A stretch of 61,123 nucleotides of DNA from Chitinophaga pinensis (GCA_945892775.1 CAMDDP010000012.1:1-61123); one strand, 5' to 3'; shown: positions 1 through 12,112, counted from the first letter of the stretch. Translations and numbers: made by a program. Notes: generated from the sequence alone by a model not told the origin.

Positions 1-1790
1 GCTGTTCCACCTGAAACTGAAACATCAATTGCTCCCGTTCCTACTGCGTTGCATCCCAATGTGTCTGTATAGGATGTTACACTTGCTGATAAGACAATCG
101 GTTCTGTTACTGTACTTGAGGTTGTTGCAGTACATCCGTTTGCATCTGTTACCGTTACGGTATAGGTGCCTGCTGCGAGAGCCTCTATGTCTTCTATTGT
201 TTCACCATTGCTCCAATTATAAGTGTATCCTGTTATGCCCCCTGTGACTGTCAAATTTACACTTCCAGTTGTTGTTCCATTACATAATATAGCTCCATGA
301 GTTTCTGATAATGATAGTGCTGTTGGTTCTGATAAAGTAACAGAAGTATCTTTTGTACACCCATTCACATCAGTAATGGTAATTCCATAAGTTCCCGTAG
401 CTAATCCACTTACGGTTTGGGTTGTGGCACCTGAAGACCATAAATAGGTAAAAGGGGTTTGACCACCACTAACACTTGCGGTAACAGAACCATTTGTTCC
501 ACCATTACAACTAATTTGATACCCATTGTAAGTAGGAGTTGCAAAAGTTATAATATGTCTAGGTACTAAAATAGAATACGAGTAAACCTGGTATGCATTG
601 TAGTTGCAGTTATCATCTAAAATAGTAATTGTGAATGTATATGGCTGATCACGAGCATCAGCTGCGGTCGGACTCCAACAAAAAGTTCCAATCGGATAAT
701 TAGGACTTGCACCACCTTGATTAGCAATTGTAAAAGTTGACCCTGGAATATAAGTAGTAGAAGTTGATGTCATTAACAAGTGCTGGCCAATATTCAAATC
801 ACTAGAATTAATAGTAAAACAAGTTGAGCCCCCCGGACAAACTACAGTAGAATAATTTGAAGTTCCGTTTATACCTGTAGCCGTTGGCAGCATATTCCCA
901 CCACAGTCCTTAATCCAGAATTGCATATCACGAATCACACTTCCAATAAAAACACCATTTCTATATTCTTTAACTAATACTGCGCAAACTGTTATCTGTC
1001 CAATTAAAGTTGGAGACATTGATATATCACCAGTAGAAGAGTCTATTGATACCTGCGTAGAAGATGTTAACCAATTTGTAGCACTAAAACCAGGAAGAAA
1101 TCCAACATTAACTGTTTGGCTTCTTTTAGGATCGATGAATGAATAATCAAGGGAATCTCCGTCAGAATCAACCACACCATGATTAAAAGTAAATAATTGA
1201 TTTGCACAAATAAAAGCGAGAGGAATATTTGTAAAAGCTGGTGAACTATTATGATTAGCTAAAACACTATTCAATGTTGCCTCAACATATAAAGAATTAC
1301 CCGTAGTCGCATTATTACAATTTGCTTGATTGGTTATAGTGGTAATTGCACAGCTTCGGCAACAAAGTGAATAGCTAAACACCCAATCAACACATTGCAT
1401 GGGGAGAGTTACATTACCAAGAAAGACATATTGTTGAACACCTGCATTGGTTCCACCGTTACAATAAGTTGATAGTGGGTTACATGGAAAAGTAATTTCC
1501 CCCCCAGTAACAGCTATGCGATCAAGAGTAACACTAAAACTTTGACCACAGCTTACCGAATTTACATTTAATGTTATTGTAGTTGGTGAGGCAACGCCCT
1601 GACAATCCCTATAAAAACTTACGGTAACTTCGTATGTATCCCCTGAAATCCAACGATAAGTTAAATCAGAACCAGAGGCATGTGTAGCATAAACTTTATT
1701 GCCGACCCCCAAAAATACTATTACTGAAAAAACAGTTGCTAATGAGAGAAAAATGGTCCGAATTAGATTGTATAAATTATGAATCATCAT
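1..1790 (-). CDS. Large SprB-repeat surface/gliding-type protein, 5' part (truncated by window edge)
   Basis: This minus-strand frame is open from an ATG at 1790 to the left edge (about 596 codons), so the C-terminus is missing. It opens with a hydrophobic export signal (about residues 10-32), then the sequence ATHASGSDLTYRWISG, typical of large Bacteroidota gliding-motility-associated surface proteins, and a Cys-rich stretch (WVFSYSLCCRSC). From about residue 420 on there are SprB-type repeats of about 70 residues, each with a Cys, a GG-x-PFTYLWS-like core and a G-T-Y-x-I-T-V-T-D-x-N-G-C end; roughly three are visible. By family knowledge such proteins are exported by Sec, moved across the outer membrane by T9SS and displayed or released as adhesins. 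A T9SS sorting domain would be expected beyond the edge but cannot be seen. A second in-frame ATG follows directly, so the start is uncertain by one codon. Confidence 0.85.
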   Translation of the reverse strand, partial: MMIHNLYNLIRTIFLSLATVFSVIVFLGVGNKVYATHASGSDLTYRWISGDTYEVTVSFYRDCQGVASPTTITLNVNSVSCGQSFSVTLDRIAVTGGEITFPCNPLSTYCNGGTNAGVQQYVFLGNVTLPMQCVDWVFSYSLCCRSCAITTITNQANCNNATTGNSLYVEATLNSVLANHNSSPAFTNIPLAFICANQLFTFNHGVVDSDGDSLDYSFIDPKRSQTVNVGFLPGFSATNWLTSSTQVSIDSSTGDISMSPTLIGQITVCAVLVKEYRNGVFIGSVIRDMQFWIKDCGGNMLPTATGINGTSNYSTVVCPGGSTCFTINSSDLNIGQHLLMTSTSTTYIPGSTFTIANQGGASPNYPIGTFCWSPTAADARDQPYTFTITILDDNCNYNAYQVYSYSILVPRHIITFATPTYNGYQISCNGGTNGSVTASVSGGQTPFTYLWSSGATTQTVSGLATGTYGITITDVNGCTKDTSVTLSEPTALSLSETHGAILCNGTTTGSVNLTVTGGITGYTYNWSNGETIEDIEALAAGTYTVTVTDANGCTATTSSTVTEPIVLSASVTSYTDTLGCNAVGTGAIDVSVSGGT

Positions 1791-1934
1791 TAGAAATTTA
1801 TCTATTGTATGTAAAATTATATTAAAAATCTAATAAATGTTAATTTAAAAAGTTAGGGAGACCAAATAGACATGCCCCTATTAACTTAATTGTTTTTTAT
1901 TTGTTTTAATAAAAAAGCAGGTAAAAGTTTTATT

Positions 1935-1942
1935 TACATTTG
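1935..1942 (+). promoter_or_regulatory. Bacteroidota -7 box (TACATTTG) upstream of citrate synthase
   Basis: TACATTTG fits the TAnnTTTG -7 element of Bacteroidota primary-sigma promoters and lies 26 bp before the citrate synthase ATG. I see no TTG at the ideal 19-21 bp upstream, so the -33 element is weak or absent. Confidence 0.5.
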
Positions 1943-1968
1943 ACCGTCAAAAAAAGTAACACATAAAA

Positions 1969-3288
1969 ATGGGGGTATTAAAAAATAAATTCAAAGAGGT
2001 TTCAGCACCAGTTGCGCAGGAAATAAAAGCTTTAATAAAAGAACACGGCAACCTTGAGTTAGGAACTTATACCATCGATCAAGCATATGGTGGGATGAAA
2101 GAAATAAAAGCACTGGTGACTGAAACTTCTTTGTTGGATTCAATAGAGGGAATTCGGTTCCGGGGCTATTCTATTGAGGAATTACATGAAAAACTTCCAA
2201 AGGCAGAAGGTTGTACTGAACCGTTGCCAGAAGGGCTATTTTATCTTATGCTCACTAATGAGTTGCCTTCTCATAGCGATGTTGAACACATCAGCAATAC
2301 ATGGGCGCGTCGCAGTATAGTTCCCCTTCATATTTTTAAAGCGTTGGATGTTCTGCCGAAATCAACTCATCCGATGACACAATTCAGTATTGCAATAATG
2401 GCATTGCAAACTGAAAGCGTCTTCGCAAAAAAATATCGTGACGGAATTAGCAAGAAAGATTACTGGGATCCGATGTTTGAAGATTCAATGAATTTGATTG
2501 CTCGATTACCTCGAATAGCGGCATATATCTATCGCCGTACCTATCATAATGATATTCATATAGAACCCGATTCACAATTAGATTGGGCAGCAAACTTTGC
2601 CCATATGTTAGGATTTGATAATCCATCTTTCAAAAGTTTAATGCGTTTATATATGACTATTCATGCTGATCATGAAGGAGGAAATGTGTCGGCGCACAGT
2701 ACCCACTTAGTTGGTTCAGCATTGAGTGACGCATATCTTTCTTTAACTGCAGGAATGAATGGATTAGCAGGCCCACTACACGGACTTGCAAATCAGGAGG
2801 TGATTCGTTGGGTATTGCAGATGCAAAAGGAAATTGGTTCGAAGAGTCCAAGTGAAGAACAAATTGCAAATTATATAAATAAAACATTAACTGAAGGAAA
2901 AGTAGTTCCGGGATATGGCCACGCAGTGTTGCGCAAAACCGATCCGCGCTTCACAGCGCAAATGGAGTTTGCAAAAAAATACTGTCCGGATGATGAATTA
3001 GTTAATACAGTTTGGAGAATTTACAAAGTAGCTCCTCCTATTTTAGAAAGTACAGGGAAAATTAAAAACCCTTGGCCTAATGTGGATGCTCACTCCGGAT
3101 CGTTGCTGGTTCATTACGGGTTGGTTGAATATGATTTCTATACAGTGTTGTTCGGTGTATCGCGCGCTTTGGGAGTTTTAACTTCGCTGTGTTGGGATCG
3201 TGCGCTTGGTTATGGTATTGAAAGACCAAAGTCAGTTACTACTGAATGGATTAAATCTTATATCGCTTCAAAGTCGGTGAAATCTTAA
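1969..3288 (+). CDS. Citrate synthase, eukaryotic (Si) type
   Basis: Condenses acetyl-CoA with oxaloacetate to citrate, the entry step of the TCA cycle, in the cytoplasm. The 439-residue protein resembles mitochondrial citrate synthase more than the E. coli GltA type. The catalytic triad can be placed by eye: His271 in [10 protein letters not shown], His318 in [15 protein letters not shown] and Asp373 in NVDAHSG, close to the pig heart positions 274, 320 and 375. HADHEGGN at 232-239 carries further substrate-binding residues. Length and motifs are complete. The ATG at 1969 follows a -7 box by 26 bp. The gene stands alone and ends in a strong terminator facing the convergent ABC transporter gene. 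From memory, citrate synthase lies near carA and eno in some flavobacteria; here the three share a strand but are split by a minus-strand block. Confidence 0.95.
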   Translation: MGVLKNKFKEVSAPVAQEIKALIKEHGNLELGTYTIDQAYGGMKEIKALVTETSLLDSIEGIRFRGYSIEELHEKLPKAEGCTEPLPEGLFYLMLTNELPSHSDVEHISNTWARRSIVPLHIFKALDVLPKSTHPMTQFSIAIMALQTESVFAKKYRDGISKKDYWDPMFEDSMNLIARLPRIAAYIYRRTYHNDIHIEPDSQLDWAANFAHMLGFDNPSFKSLMRLYMTIHADHEGGNVSAHSTHLVGSALSDAYLSLTAGMNGLAGPLHGLANQEVIRWVLQMQKEIGSKSPSEEQIANYINKTLTEGKVVPGYGHAVLRKTDPRFTAQMEFAKKYCPDDELVNTVWRIYKVAPPILESTGKIKNPWPNVDAHSGSLLVHYGLVEYDFYTVLFGVSRALGVLTSLCWDRALGYGIERPKSVTTEWIKSYIASKSVKS

Positions 3289-3310
3289 ATAAATATTTTT
3301 GAATGCTTTC

Positions 3311-3345
3311 AAAGCCATCTTAAAAAATAAGATGGCTTTTTTATT
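3311..3345 (+). terminator. Rho-independent terminator after citrate synthase
   Basis: A perfect 12-bp inverted repeat (AAAGCCATCTTA / TAAGATGGCTTT) with a 5-nt A loop is followed by a T-rich tract. It lies between the convergent citrate synthase and ABC transporter genes and has its T tract on the + side. Confidence 0.85.
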
Positions 3346-5117
3346 TAGGCCAAAAACTTCTCTTTCCTGAATTGCATCTCGTATAACTTTTTATAGAAGC
3401 CGTTTAGTGCAATGAGTTGTTCGTGGGTGCCGCATTCTTTTACTTCGGCGTGATCAAGCACCAGAATGGAGTTTGAATTTTGTATGGTGCTTAACCGATG
3501 TGCAATAATAATAGAGGTGCGATTGCTGACCATTTTTTGAATGGCGCCCTGAATAATTTGTTCGCTCTCGGTATCAATACTCGATGTGGCTTCGTCGAGT
3601 ATGAGTATGCCGGGGTCGTGAACGAGCGCGCGCACAAACGAAATGAGTTGCCGCTGCCCCATGGATAGTGTAGAGCCGCGCTCTTTGACGAGGTAATCGT
3701 AACCGCCGGGCAGGTGTTCAACAAACTCATTGATGCCACAGAGTTGTGATGCATTGATTACTTGCTCGCGCGAAATACTTTTGTTGCGCAGGCAGATATT
3801 ATCGAGCACTGAACCTGAAAACAAAAACACATCCTGCAAAACCATTCCGAGATTTTTGCGCAGCGAGTACACATCATAGTCGCGGATGTCAATGCCATCA
3901 ATGGTGATGCGCCCGCGGTGCACATCGTAAAAGCGCATGAGCAAATTAATGATGGTGGTTTTTCCGGACCCGGTAGCCCCCACAATAGCGAGCGACTCGC
4001 CCGCTTTTACTTTGAAAGAAACATCTTTGAGTACATAGTAATCATCATCGTAAGCGAACCAAACATTTTCGAAAGCAATTTCGCCTTTGAGTTTTCTGGC
4101 TCTGATTTTTCCGGTGTTTTGAATGCAGTCGTCGCTGTCAATTAATTTGAAAACACGATCGGCAGCCACCATTCCCATTTGCAGGGTATTGAATTTATCG
4201 GCCAGCATTCGGATGGGTCGAAACAATAAGTTGATGCAGATAATGAATGAACTTAACATGCCGACTGTGACTTCATTCTCCAAATATTTTCCGGACCAGT
4301 ACCACACCAACAGCGCGATGGAGAGTGCAGAAATGATTTCGACCATGGGGAAAAATATGCTGTAGTACCAGTTGCTGCTGATGTGCGCATCTCGATGGTC
4401 GCGGTTGATGATTTTGAATTTTGTCATCTCGCGTTCTTCGGCGGTGAAGAGCTGCACCACGCTCATGCCGGTTAAATGTTCCTGCACAAAAGTGTTGAGC
4501 CGCGCTACCTGGTTGCGGACTTCGGTAAATGATTTTTTTATTCCTTCTTTAAAAATCCATGCAGATAAAATGAGCAGTGGCAAAATGGACATTGCCACCA
4601 GAGTAAGTTTCCACGACATGCTGAACATGAAAATCAGCACAACAATAATGGTGAGCAGGTCGCTGAGGATGGTGATGATGCCTTCTGAAAAAATATCGTT
4701 GATGGTTTCCACATCGTTCACAGTTCGGGTGGTGGAAATGCCGATTGGTGTTTTATCGAAGAAGCGAACATTCATGTGTAACAAGTGAGCGAAAACTTTT
4801 ACGCGTAGCGACTGAATGATATTTTGCCCGAGCAGTGCAGTGGTGAAAGTGAATTGGTAGGAAAGAAATCCCTGCACGAAAAGTGAAATGAGCAGCACTG
4901 AACTCATGGTCACCAGCATTTGATAATTGCCTTGCAAAATATATTTATCGAGTGTGATTTGAATGATGTATGGATTGAGAATGCTTAAGCCCGCCATCAA
5001 CACGGCAATGAAAACGGCAGTGTAAAATTTTGTTTTGTGTGGCGCTGCAAGGCGCAACACACGCATGAGCAAACTGAAATCAATAAATTTATTTAATAAT
5101 CTTTTTGTTCGACTCAT
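3345..5117 (-). CDS. ABC exporter, fused membrane and ATPase domains (ABCB/MsbA-like)
   Basis: A half-transporter of 590 residues that would dimerise in the inner membrane and export a lipid, peptide or drug; the substrate cannot be read from sequence. The N-terminal half has about six membrane segments (first about 31-52, then 70-90, 150-185 and 255-300). The C-terminal ATPase has Walker A GATGSGKT (380-387), Q-loop Gln428, Walker B ILILDE (504-509) and H-loop His540. The signature is LSMGQ (484-488) instead of LSGGQ, a mild deviation that still occurs in active exporters. Its ATG overlaps the stop of truA by 4 bp, so the two are translationally coupled and probably share a transcript with the thiolase. 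The gene is G+C-richer than its neighbours by eye. Class is sure, substrate is not. Confidence 0.92.
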   Translation of the reverse strand: MSRTKRLLNKFIDFSLLMRVLRLAAPHKTKFYTAVFIAVLMAGLSILNPYIIQITLDKYILQGNYQMLVTMSSVLLISLFVQGFLSYQFTFTTALLGQNIIQSLRVKVFAHLLHMNVRFFDKTPIGISTTRTVNDVETINDIFSEGIITILSDLLTIIVVLIFMFSMSWKLTLVAMSILPLLILSAWIFKEGIKKSFTEVRNQVARLNTFVQEHLTGMSVVQLFTAEEREMTKFKIINRDHRDAHISSNWYYSIFFPMVEIISALSIALLVWYWSGKYLENEVTVGMLSSFIICINLLFRPIRMLADKFNTLQMGMVAADRVFKLIDSDDCIQNTGKIRARKLKGEIAFENVWFAYDDDYYVLKDVSFKVKAGESLAIVGATGSGKTTIINLLMRFYDVHRGRITIDGIDIRDYDVYSLRKNLGMVLQDVFLFSGSVLDNICLRNKSISREQVINASQLCGINEFVEHLPGGYDYLVKERGSTLSMGQRQLISFVRALVHDPGILILDEATSSIDTESEQIIQGAIQKMVSNRTSIIIAHRLSTIQNSNSILVLDHAEVKECGTHEQLIALNGFYKKLYEMQFRKEKFLA

Positions 5118-5923
5118 ACCTTCGAACTTTTTTCTGAATAACGAATGGTTACAATCAATGGTTCAGGAAAATAACCTTCCGGATATTTTACTGCGGTTAG
5201 TGTTAATCCGTTTGCAGGCGCAGAGAAATCTGTTTTCTGATTTACTGAACTGTTCAGCAATTTTATAAAATTTTCTTTCGATAGTTTTTGTCGCCCGCCG
5301 GCAATCATGGTTGCAACTAAACCTCTCACCATGCCCCGAAGAAAACGGTTTGACGAAACATAAAAGGTGATGGTCTTTTTTTCTGCATCCACTTTCCATT
5401 CTGCCTGCGAGATAGTGCAAATGGTTGTTTTTACTGTTGTTCTTCGCTTGCTGAATGCTGCATAATCTTTATGTTCGAAAAGCAGTTGTGAAAAATCATT
5501 GAGAATATTTACATCGAGTTTGTAATACGGATAGAAGCAGGCTGTCTCGGCAATGAAAGGATTTTTTTCGTAGCTCAAAACATATTCGTAGCTGCGAGAA
5601 ATGGCATCAAAGCGCGCGTGGCATTTCATTCCCATTTTGAAAATATTCCGAACGGCAATATCTCTTGGCAATAAAAAATTCAACTTGCGCAAAAAATCAT
5701 TTTCGATTTCTGAAATAGTCTCGAAGTGTAGAAAATTTTGTCGTGCATGCACCCCTGCATCGGTGCGACTGCTCCCCATTGTGGAAATATCTTCACGAAG
5801 AATGGTGGAGAGTTTTTCGTTTATACATTGCTGAACAGAAGTTCCGTTTTTCTGAATCTGCCAGCCATGATAGTTTGTGCCGATGTATGAAAACTCCAGA
5901 AAATATTTTTGATATTCACTCAT
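5114..5923 (-). CDS. truA: tRNA pseudouridine(38-40) synthase TruA
   Basis: Converts uridines 38-40 in the tRNA anticodon stem-loop to pseudouridine. The 269-residue protein has the family signature SSRTDAGVHA with the catalytic Asp at residue 55, the N-terminal YIGTNYHGWQ motif and the later motif FLRGMVRGLV, which is usual for TruA. Length is typical. It sits 3 bp downstream of the thiolase stop and overlaps the ABC transporter start by 4 bp, so the three genes look like one operon although their functions are unrelated. No unusual features were seen. Confidence 0.95.
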   Translation of the reverse strand: MSEYQKYFLEFSYIGTNYHGWQIQKNGTSVQQCINEKLSTILREDISTMGSSRTDAGVHARQNFLHFETISEIENDFLRKLNFLLPRDIAVRNIFKMGMKCHARFDAISRSYEYVLSYEKNPFIAETACFYPYYKLDVNILNDFSQLLFEHKDYAAFSKRRTTVKTTICTISQAEWKVDAEKKTITFYVSSNRFLRGMVRGLVATMIAGGRQKLSKENFIKLLNSSVNQKTDFSAPANGLTLTAVKYPEGYFPEPLIVTIRYSEKSSKV

Positions 5924-5926
5924 GAA

Positions 5927-7123
5927 TTACACCCGCTCATAAATAATTGCGGCACCCTGTCCGACTCCTACACACATAGTAGCTAAACCATATTTTGCTT
6001 TTCTTCTTTTCATTTCGTGAATGAGTGTTGCAGAAATGCGCGAGCCACTACAACCAAGCGGATGACCAATAGCGATGGCACCACCATTCACATTCACTTT
6101 TGATTCATCCAATTTCAAATCACGAATGCAGGCAATGGATTGTGAGGCGAATGCTTCGTTCAATTCTATCAAATCAATATCGCTTACTTTCAAACCTGCA
6201 CGCAGCAATGCCTTTTGTGTTGCCGGCACGGGACCAATTCCCATGTATGTAGGATCAACTCCCGATGCTGCTGAAGAAACAACTCTTGCTATTGGTTGCA
6301 AATTCATTTCTTTTACTGCTGTTTCACTTGCAAGAATCAAACATGCGGCTCCATCATTTATTCCAGATGAATTTCCTGCTGTAACACTTCCGTCTTTTTT
6401 AAAAGCAGGTTTCAGTTGTGCTAATTTTTCTATTGATGTTAATCGAGGGTGTTCGTCTTTTTCAAATAATAGTATTTCACCTTTTGTATCGCAAACACTC
6501 ACACCAATTAATTCATCAGCAAATTTTCCGGCTTCATGGGCAGCAACATATTTTGCCTGAGATGAATGGGCAAACAGATCTTGTTCCTCACGATTGATTT
6601 TCCATTTCTCCGCAACATTCTCCGCAGTTTCGCCCATTGAATAGGGATAATATTTATCCGCCAATAATTTATTCGTGAACCGCCAGCCGATTGTGGTATC
6701 ATAAATTTCAGTTTTACGACTGAAGGCCCCATCTGCTTTTGCCATGACTAAAGGTGCGCGTGTCATGCTCTCCACTCCGCCTGCAATATAAATTTCTCCT
6801 TCACCGCACTTGATGGCGCGAGTTGCATCCATCACCGATTGCAAACCACTTGCGCAAAGCCGGTTGACTGTTACACCTGCAATTTCAACTGGTAATCCTG
6901 CTAATAACAATGCCATGCGAGCAACATCACGGTTAGATTCGCCTGCCTGATTTGCATCACCAAAAATCACCTCTTCAATTCGCTTCAAGTCAATATTCGG
7001 ATTGCGCTCAATAATTTTTTTTATCACTAGCGCTGCCAAATCATCTGGGCGAACTAAACTCAGAGCCCCGCCATATTTTCCAACAGGAGTTCTTAGGGCA
7101 TCAACTACAAATACTTCTTTCAT
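5927..7123 (-). CDS. Thiolase, acetyl-CoA C-acyltransferase (PcaF-like)
   Basis: A 398-residue thiolase that cleaves or forms 3-ketoacyl-CoA. The acyl-accepting Cys90 lies in NRLCASGLQS, the catalytic His354 in GHPLGCSGSR and the second Cys384 in CVGVGQG. The signatures GVESMTRAP and NEAFASQ are present, and the protein ends in a typical thiolase C-terminus. Motifs such as GDANQAGESNRDVARMALL and DTTIGWRF recall 3-oxoadipyl-CoA thiolase (PcaF), but no other aromatic-degradation gene is in the window. Related Bacteroidota thiolases also serve beta-oxidation or acetoacetyl-CoA formation, so I leave the substrate open. It is the first gene of the thiolase-truA-ABC unit; the methyltransferase gene upstream is 55 bp away on the same strand. 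Confidence 0.92.
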   Translation of the reverse strand: MKEVFVVDALRTPVGKYGGALSLVRPDDLAALVIKKIIERNPNIDLKRIEEVIFGDANQAGESNRDVARMALLLAGLPVEIAGVTVNRLCASGLQSVMDATRAIKCGEGEIYIAGGVESMTRAPLVMAKADGAFSRKTEIYDTTIGWRFTNKLLADKYYPYSMGETAENVAEKWKINREEQDLFAHSSQAKYVAAHEAGKFADELIGVSVCDTKGEILLFEKDEHPRLTSIEKLAQLKPAFKKDGSVTAGNSSGINDGAACLILASETAVKEMNLQPIARVVSSAASGVDPTYMGIGPVPATQKALLRAGLKVSDIDLIELNEAFASQSIACIRDLKLDESKVNVNGGAIAIGHPLGCSGSRISATLIHEMKRRKAKYGLATMCVGVGQGAAIIYERV

Positions 7124-7178
7124 AGGATTATGATTGGAGGCGAAATTAAAAAAGAAGAGTTATAGTATTTAAAATAAA

Positions 7179-7868
7179 CTAGGTTAGCTCAAACACATTC
7201 AATTCCAAATTTTTATCCCAAACTATTCGGTAAATACTTTTAAATCCAGAATCATAAAATAGTTTTTCGAAAACCGGATTCTCATAAATAACACATATTC
7301 GCCTAGGAAATAACTCAAAACTCTTTTTGATATTATTAATAACCTGTTGCATTGTCTTTTCTCCGAATGGATTGTACATAAAAATAACATTAATAGAATT
7401 TGCAACAACAAATATTGCCGCATCGGCATGTAATATTTCAAATTCAATTTTGCCAAGTCGATTACTCAATTCAGTGCAAGCAATTATTGCATTTTGTAAT
7501 CCCTCCCGATCCAAATCAATTCCTGAAACTTTTCGAAACCTTTTATTTATTGCAACTGCTAAAATTTTTCCAGACCCACAACCAATATCAATAAACTGAG
7601 ATTCTGAGGGATTAATTTTTGCTTTTTTAAGGCCTAATAAAAACATATAAAAAGAGCCATTCGTATTTCTATAACTATCTTTAAAAACTGATTCTTTAAT
7701 GGTAGTAGATAAATTATCCTGAAGGTTAGGAGTGCTTAATTTTAATTTCCGATCGTAATAAAATTCAAAAAACAATAAATTGACTGAATGATAAATTCCT
7801 CTTTGCTTAGATGATATTCTAAATCTTTTATAAAAGTCAAAAATAAAATATTTTATTTTTTTAAACAT
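7179..7868 (-). CDS. SAM-dependent class I methyltransferase, substrate unknown
   Basis: A 229-residue protein with a recognisable Rossmann methyltransferase core. Motif I is FIDIGCGSGKIL, motif II includes SGIDLD, and a post-II acidic residue and the MYNPFGE motif (similar to an NPPF-type motif IV) follow. The first 60 or so residues are basic and hydrophobic and resemble no domain I recognise. The NPF-type motif could suit an N-methyltransferase acting on nucleic acid or protein, but this is inference. It is more AT-rich than the thiolase gene next to it, and the upstream 218 bp are the longest AT-rich gap in this part of the window. It may be transcribed alone or with the downstream genes. 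Confidence 0.72.
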   Translation of the reverse strand: MFKKIKYFIFDFYKRFRISSKQRGIYHSVNLLFFEFYYDRKLKLSTPNLQDNLSTTIKESVFKDSYRNTNGSFYMFLLGLKKAKINPSESQFIDIGCGSGKILAVAINKRFRKVSGIDLDREGLQNAIIACTELSNRLGKIEFEILHADAAIFVVANSINVIFMYNPFGEKTMQQVINNIKKSFELFPRRICVIYENPVFEKLFYDSGFKSIYRIVWDKNLELNVFELT

Positions 7869-8077
7869 AAATCTCTATTAAAGAAAATTAATTTAAAAAC
7901 TTAAACAAATAGAAGAACAATACTATACAATTTTATTTAATAAGGCTAAAACATCCGATTGTTTTTTTTCAAAAAAACTTGAAAATCACTAACAAATTGA
8001 AATAGATTAGCAATGAAAAATTTATCCACAACCATTCCACTTTGCCATCCTAATCCATAAAACCTCAATTTAGAAAT

Positions 8078-8085
8078 TACATTTG
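8078..8085 (+). promoter_or_regulatory. Bacteroidota -7 box (TACATTTG) at carA
   Basis: TACATTTG ends 1 bp before the annotated GTG start of carA. If it is a true -7 element, transcription would begin near 8090, inside the annotated coding region, which favours a later start codon (TTG at 8114). Confidence 0.45.
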
Positions 8086-8086
8086 T

Positions 8087-10536
<2,450 letters not shown>

Positions 10537-10618
10537 AAAAATTTTTCTAATTTGGTTTGTACGCTTGCTCATTGCAACACGATTTTTACATATCCTGTCA
10601 GATTAATGAATAAGAAAA

Positions 10619-11953
10619 TCATTTTATTTTATAGGTATATCCAATGCTCGCTTCAGAAAAATCGGCCTGACCAAAATTCGCATTGATGTGTGCACCGATA
10701 AAAATATTATTTCGGGGATTTTTTTTTGTGCTGATGAAATAATAATTCAAGCCCATTCGCGTAGCAAAGAAACTTTTTAGAAAGTAAAACAGTGGATTAT
10801 CATTTTCATGCAGATTATTGAAATGACGATAAAATGGTTTTGAAATATTAATTCCACTTTCAATATCCATCCCAATGTGATTGTATAGAAATTCGCATCC
10901 TCCAATGAAAGTTACAACAGAGGCATTCCACCTTGAATGTGTTATAAATAATTTAGAGGAATCATCTACTAAAGTTTTATTCGGGTGGGATAGAATATAT
11001 TCATAATAATGTTCGTAAAAACGATAACTAAATCCGGCTCTTATTTTAATGTGCTGCTTCAAAACGATTCCGCCAGCAACAACACCTGTATAAACTAATT
11101 TCTTGGGCCCTCCGATGGGTCCCGATGTTCCACCAAGTTCATGATACCCCAATCCAAATCGTGATTGAATAAAAAAATGTTTTGTTCTATCAACTCCTTG
11201 CAAGTTGACCCTATTATTTTTTGTGGATATAATCGGTTTAGCCAGATATTGTGCTGCTAAACTTAGCATGACTGAATTCATACCAAAGTTGGGTAATTGT
11301 GTGTGACCATTTGACGAGTGTAAATACCCGGCACCTACTTTAAAATTCCATTGCTTTCGAGTAATAATGTTTTTATATATAAACCCTTCAAATGACCATG
11401 ATAAAGCAGATCCAATCAACTCATTAGTTGGATTAGACAGGCGATCATAATGCTTTGAAAAGTAGGAAGCACCAATTCCAAACTTAAAATGCAAAGGATT
11501 TTTTAATCGCCTAGATACATTCAAATCAAGAAAAGGAACTAAATCAAGTTCTCTTCCAAATACAGAATCATTTCCAAGCACAGAATAAGCTAATGAAATT
11601 CCTGATGAAGGATTATTATAAAAATACGAAGCAGAATTATGTGTGCGATTATCATAAAATCCAAAATCTAAATAAAGCGACTGACGATATTTGGATTGGG
11701 GAAAATTGTTGTAAGTCTTCACAATTTTTCCAACCATTAAATTCGGTTCAATATAAAAATTTGGCTTTGTTTCCTCTTCTATTGATTGTGCACCGGCATA
11801 AAATGTGAATAGTGAAAGCTGAAAGAGAAAAAAAATGAATCTCCATCCTTTATTTTCAGTGATAAACTGCAAAGCAGAGTCAACAAATTTGATTACATTA
11901 TTTAATAATTTTATTAACCCTGGGCATCCTGGTAATAGAAAATTTGTCTCCAT
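10619..11953 (-). CDS. PagL-like outer membrane beta-barrel protein (lipid A 3-O-deacylase family)
   Basis: A 444-residue protein with a hydrophobic signal segment at about 38-55 (cleavage likely near FYAGA/QS) and alternating beta-barrel strands to the end. The motif HSSNGHTQLPNFGMN (212-226) matches the H-x-S-N ... P-N-x-G-x-N pattern of PagL, in which the His and Ser are catalytic; here these are His212 and Ser214. PagL removes the 3-O acyl chain of lipid A at the outer membrane. The protein is more than twice the length of Pseudomonas PagL, so it may be a larger related enzyme or an acyloxyacyl hydrolase-type homologue. The first 37 residues before the signal are unusual; a TTG at codon 28 would give a more normal signal peptide. 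It sits on the opposite strand between eno and ftsB. Confidence 0.65.
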   Translation of the reverse strand: METNFLLPGCPGLIKLLNNVIKFVDSALQFITENKGWRFIFFLFQLSLFTFYAGAQSIEEETKPNFYIEPNLMVGKIVKTYNNFPQSKYRQSLYLDFGFYDNRTHNSASYFYNNPSSGISLAYSVLGNDSVFGRELDLVPFLDLNVSRRLKNPLHFKFGIGASYFSKHYDRLSNPTNELIGSALSWSFEGFIYKNIITRKQWNFKVGAGYLHSSNGHTQLPNFGMNSVMLSLAAQYLAKPIISTKNNRVNLQGVDRTKHFFIQSRFGLGYHELGGTSGPIGGPKKLVYTGVVAGGIVLKQHIKIRAGFSYRFYEHYYEYILSHPNKTLVDDSSKLFITHSRWNASVVTFIGGCEFLYNHIGMDIESGINISKPFYRHFNNLHENDNPLFYFLKSFFATRMGLNYYFISTKKNPRNNIFIGAHINANFGQADFSEASIGYTYKIK

Positions 11954-12112
11954 AAATCGTCAGCATAAATAATCAAACTATCATAACTTTAAAAATTCAA
12001 AGTGTCCAAACTCCCCATCAATTAACCTTGTCTTGTGTTTTTCAAAAAGTATTATGCTACCATTTTCCAATCACTTTAATCGTTATTTGTAATGATAATA
12101 GCACAATAAAAA

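Noticed and set aside
4372-4788. 138-codon frame opposite the ABC transporter gene
   Set aside because: It lies entirely antisense to conserved transmembrane coding sequence and its translation resembles no protein; it reflects the codon bias of the real gene.
6075-6560. 161-codon frame opposite the thiolase gene
   Set aside because: Antisense shadow of a well-conserved enzyme.
8022-8030. Perfect DnaA box (TTATCCACA) between the methyltransferase gene and carA
   Set aside because: A single 9-mer match is expected by chance about once in two windows of this size, and there is no cluster of boxes or nearby dnaA/dnaN.
8013-8060. Short frame of 15 codons (MKNLSTTIPLCHPNP) upstream of carA as a possible leader peptide
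   Set aside because: It lies before the apparent -7 box, holds no Arg run, and no attenuator hairpins follow.
10537-10618. Gap between eno and the PagL-like gene searched for a terminator or small RNA
   Set aside because: No convincing stem with a T tract was found.
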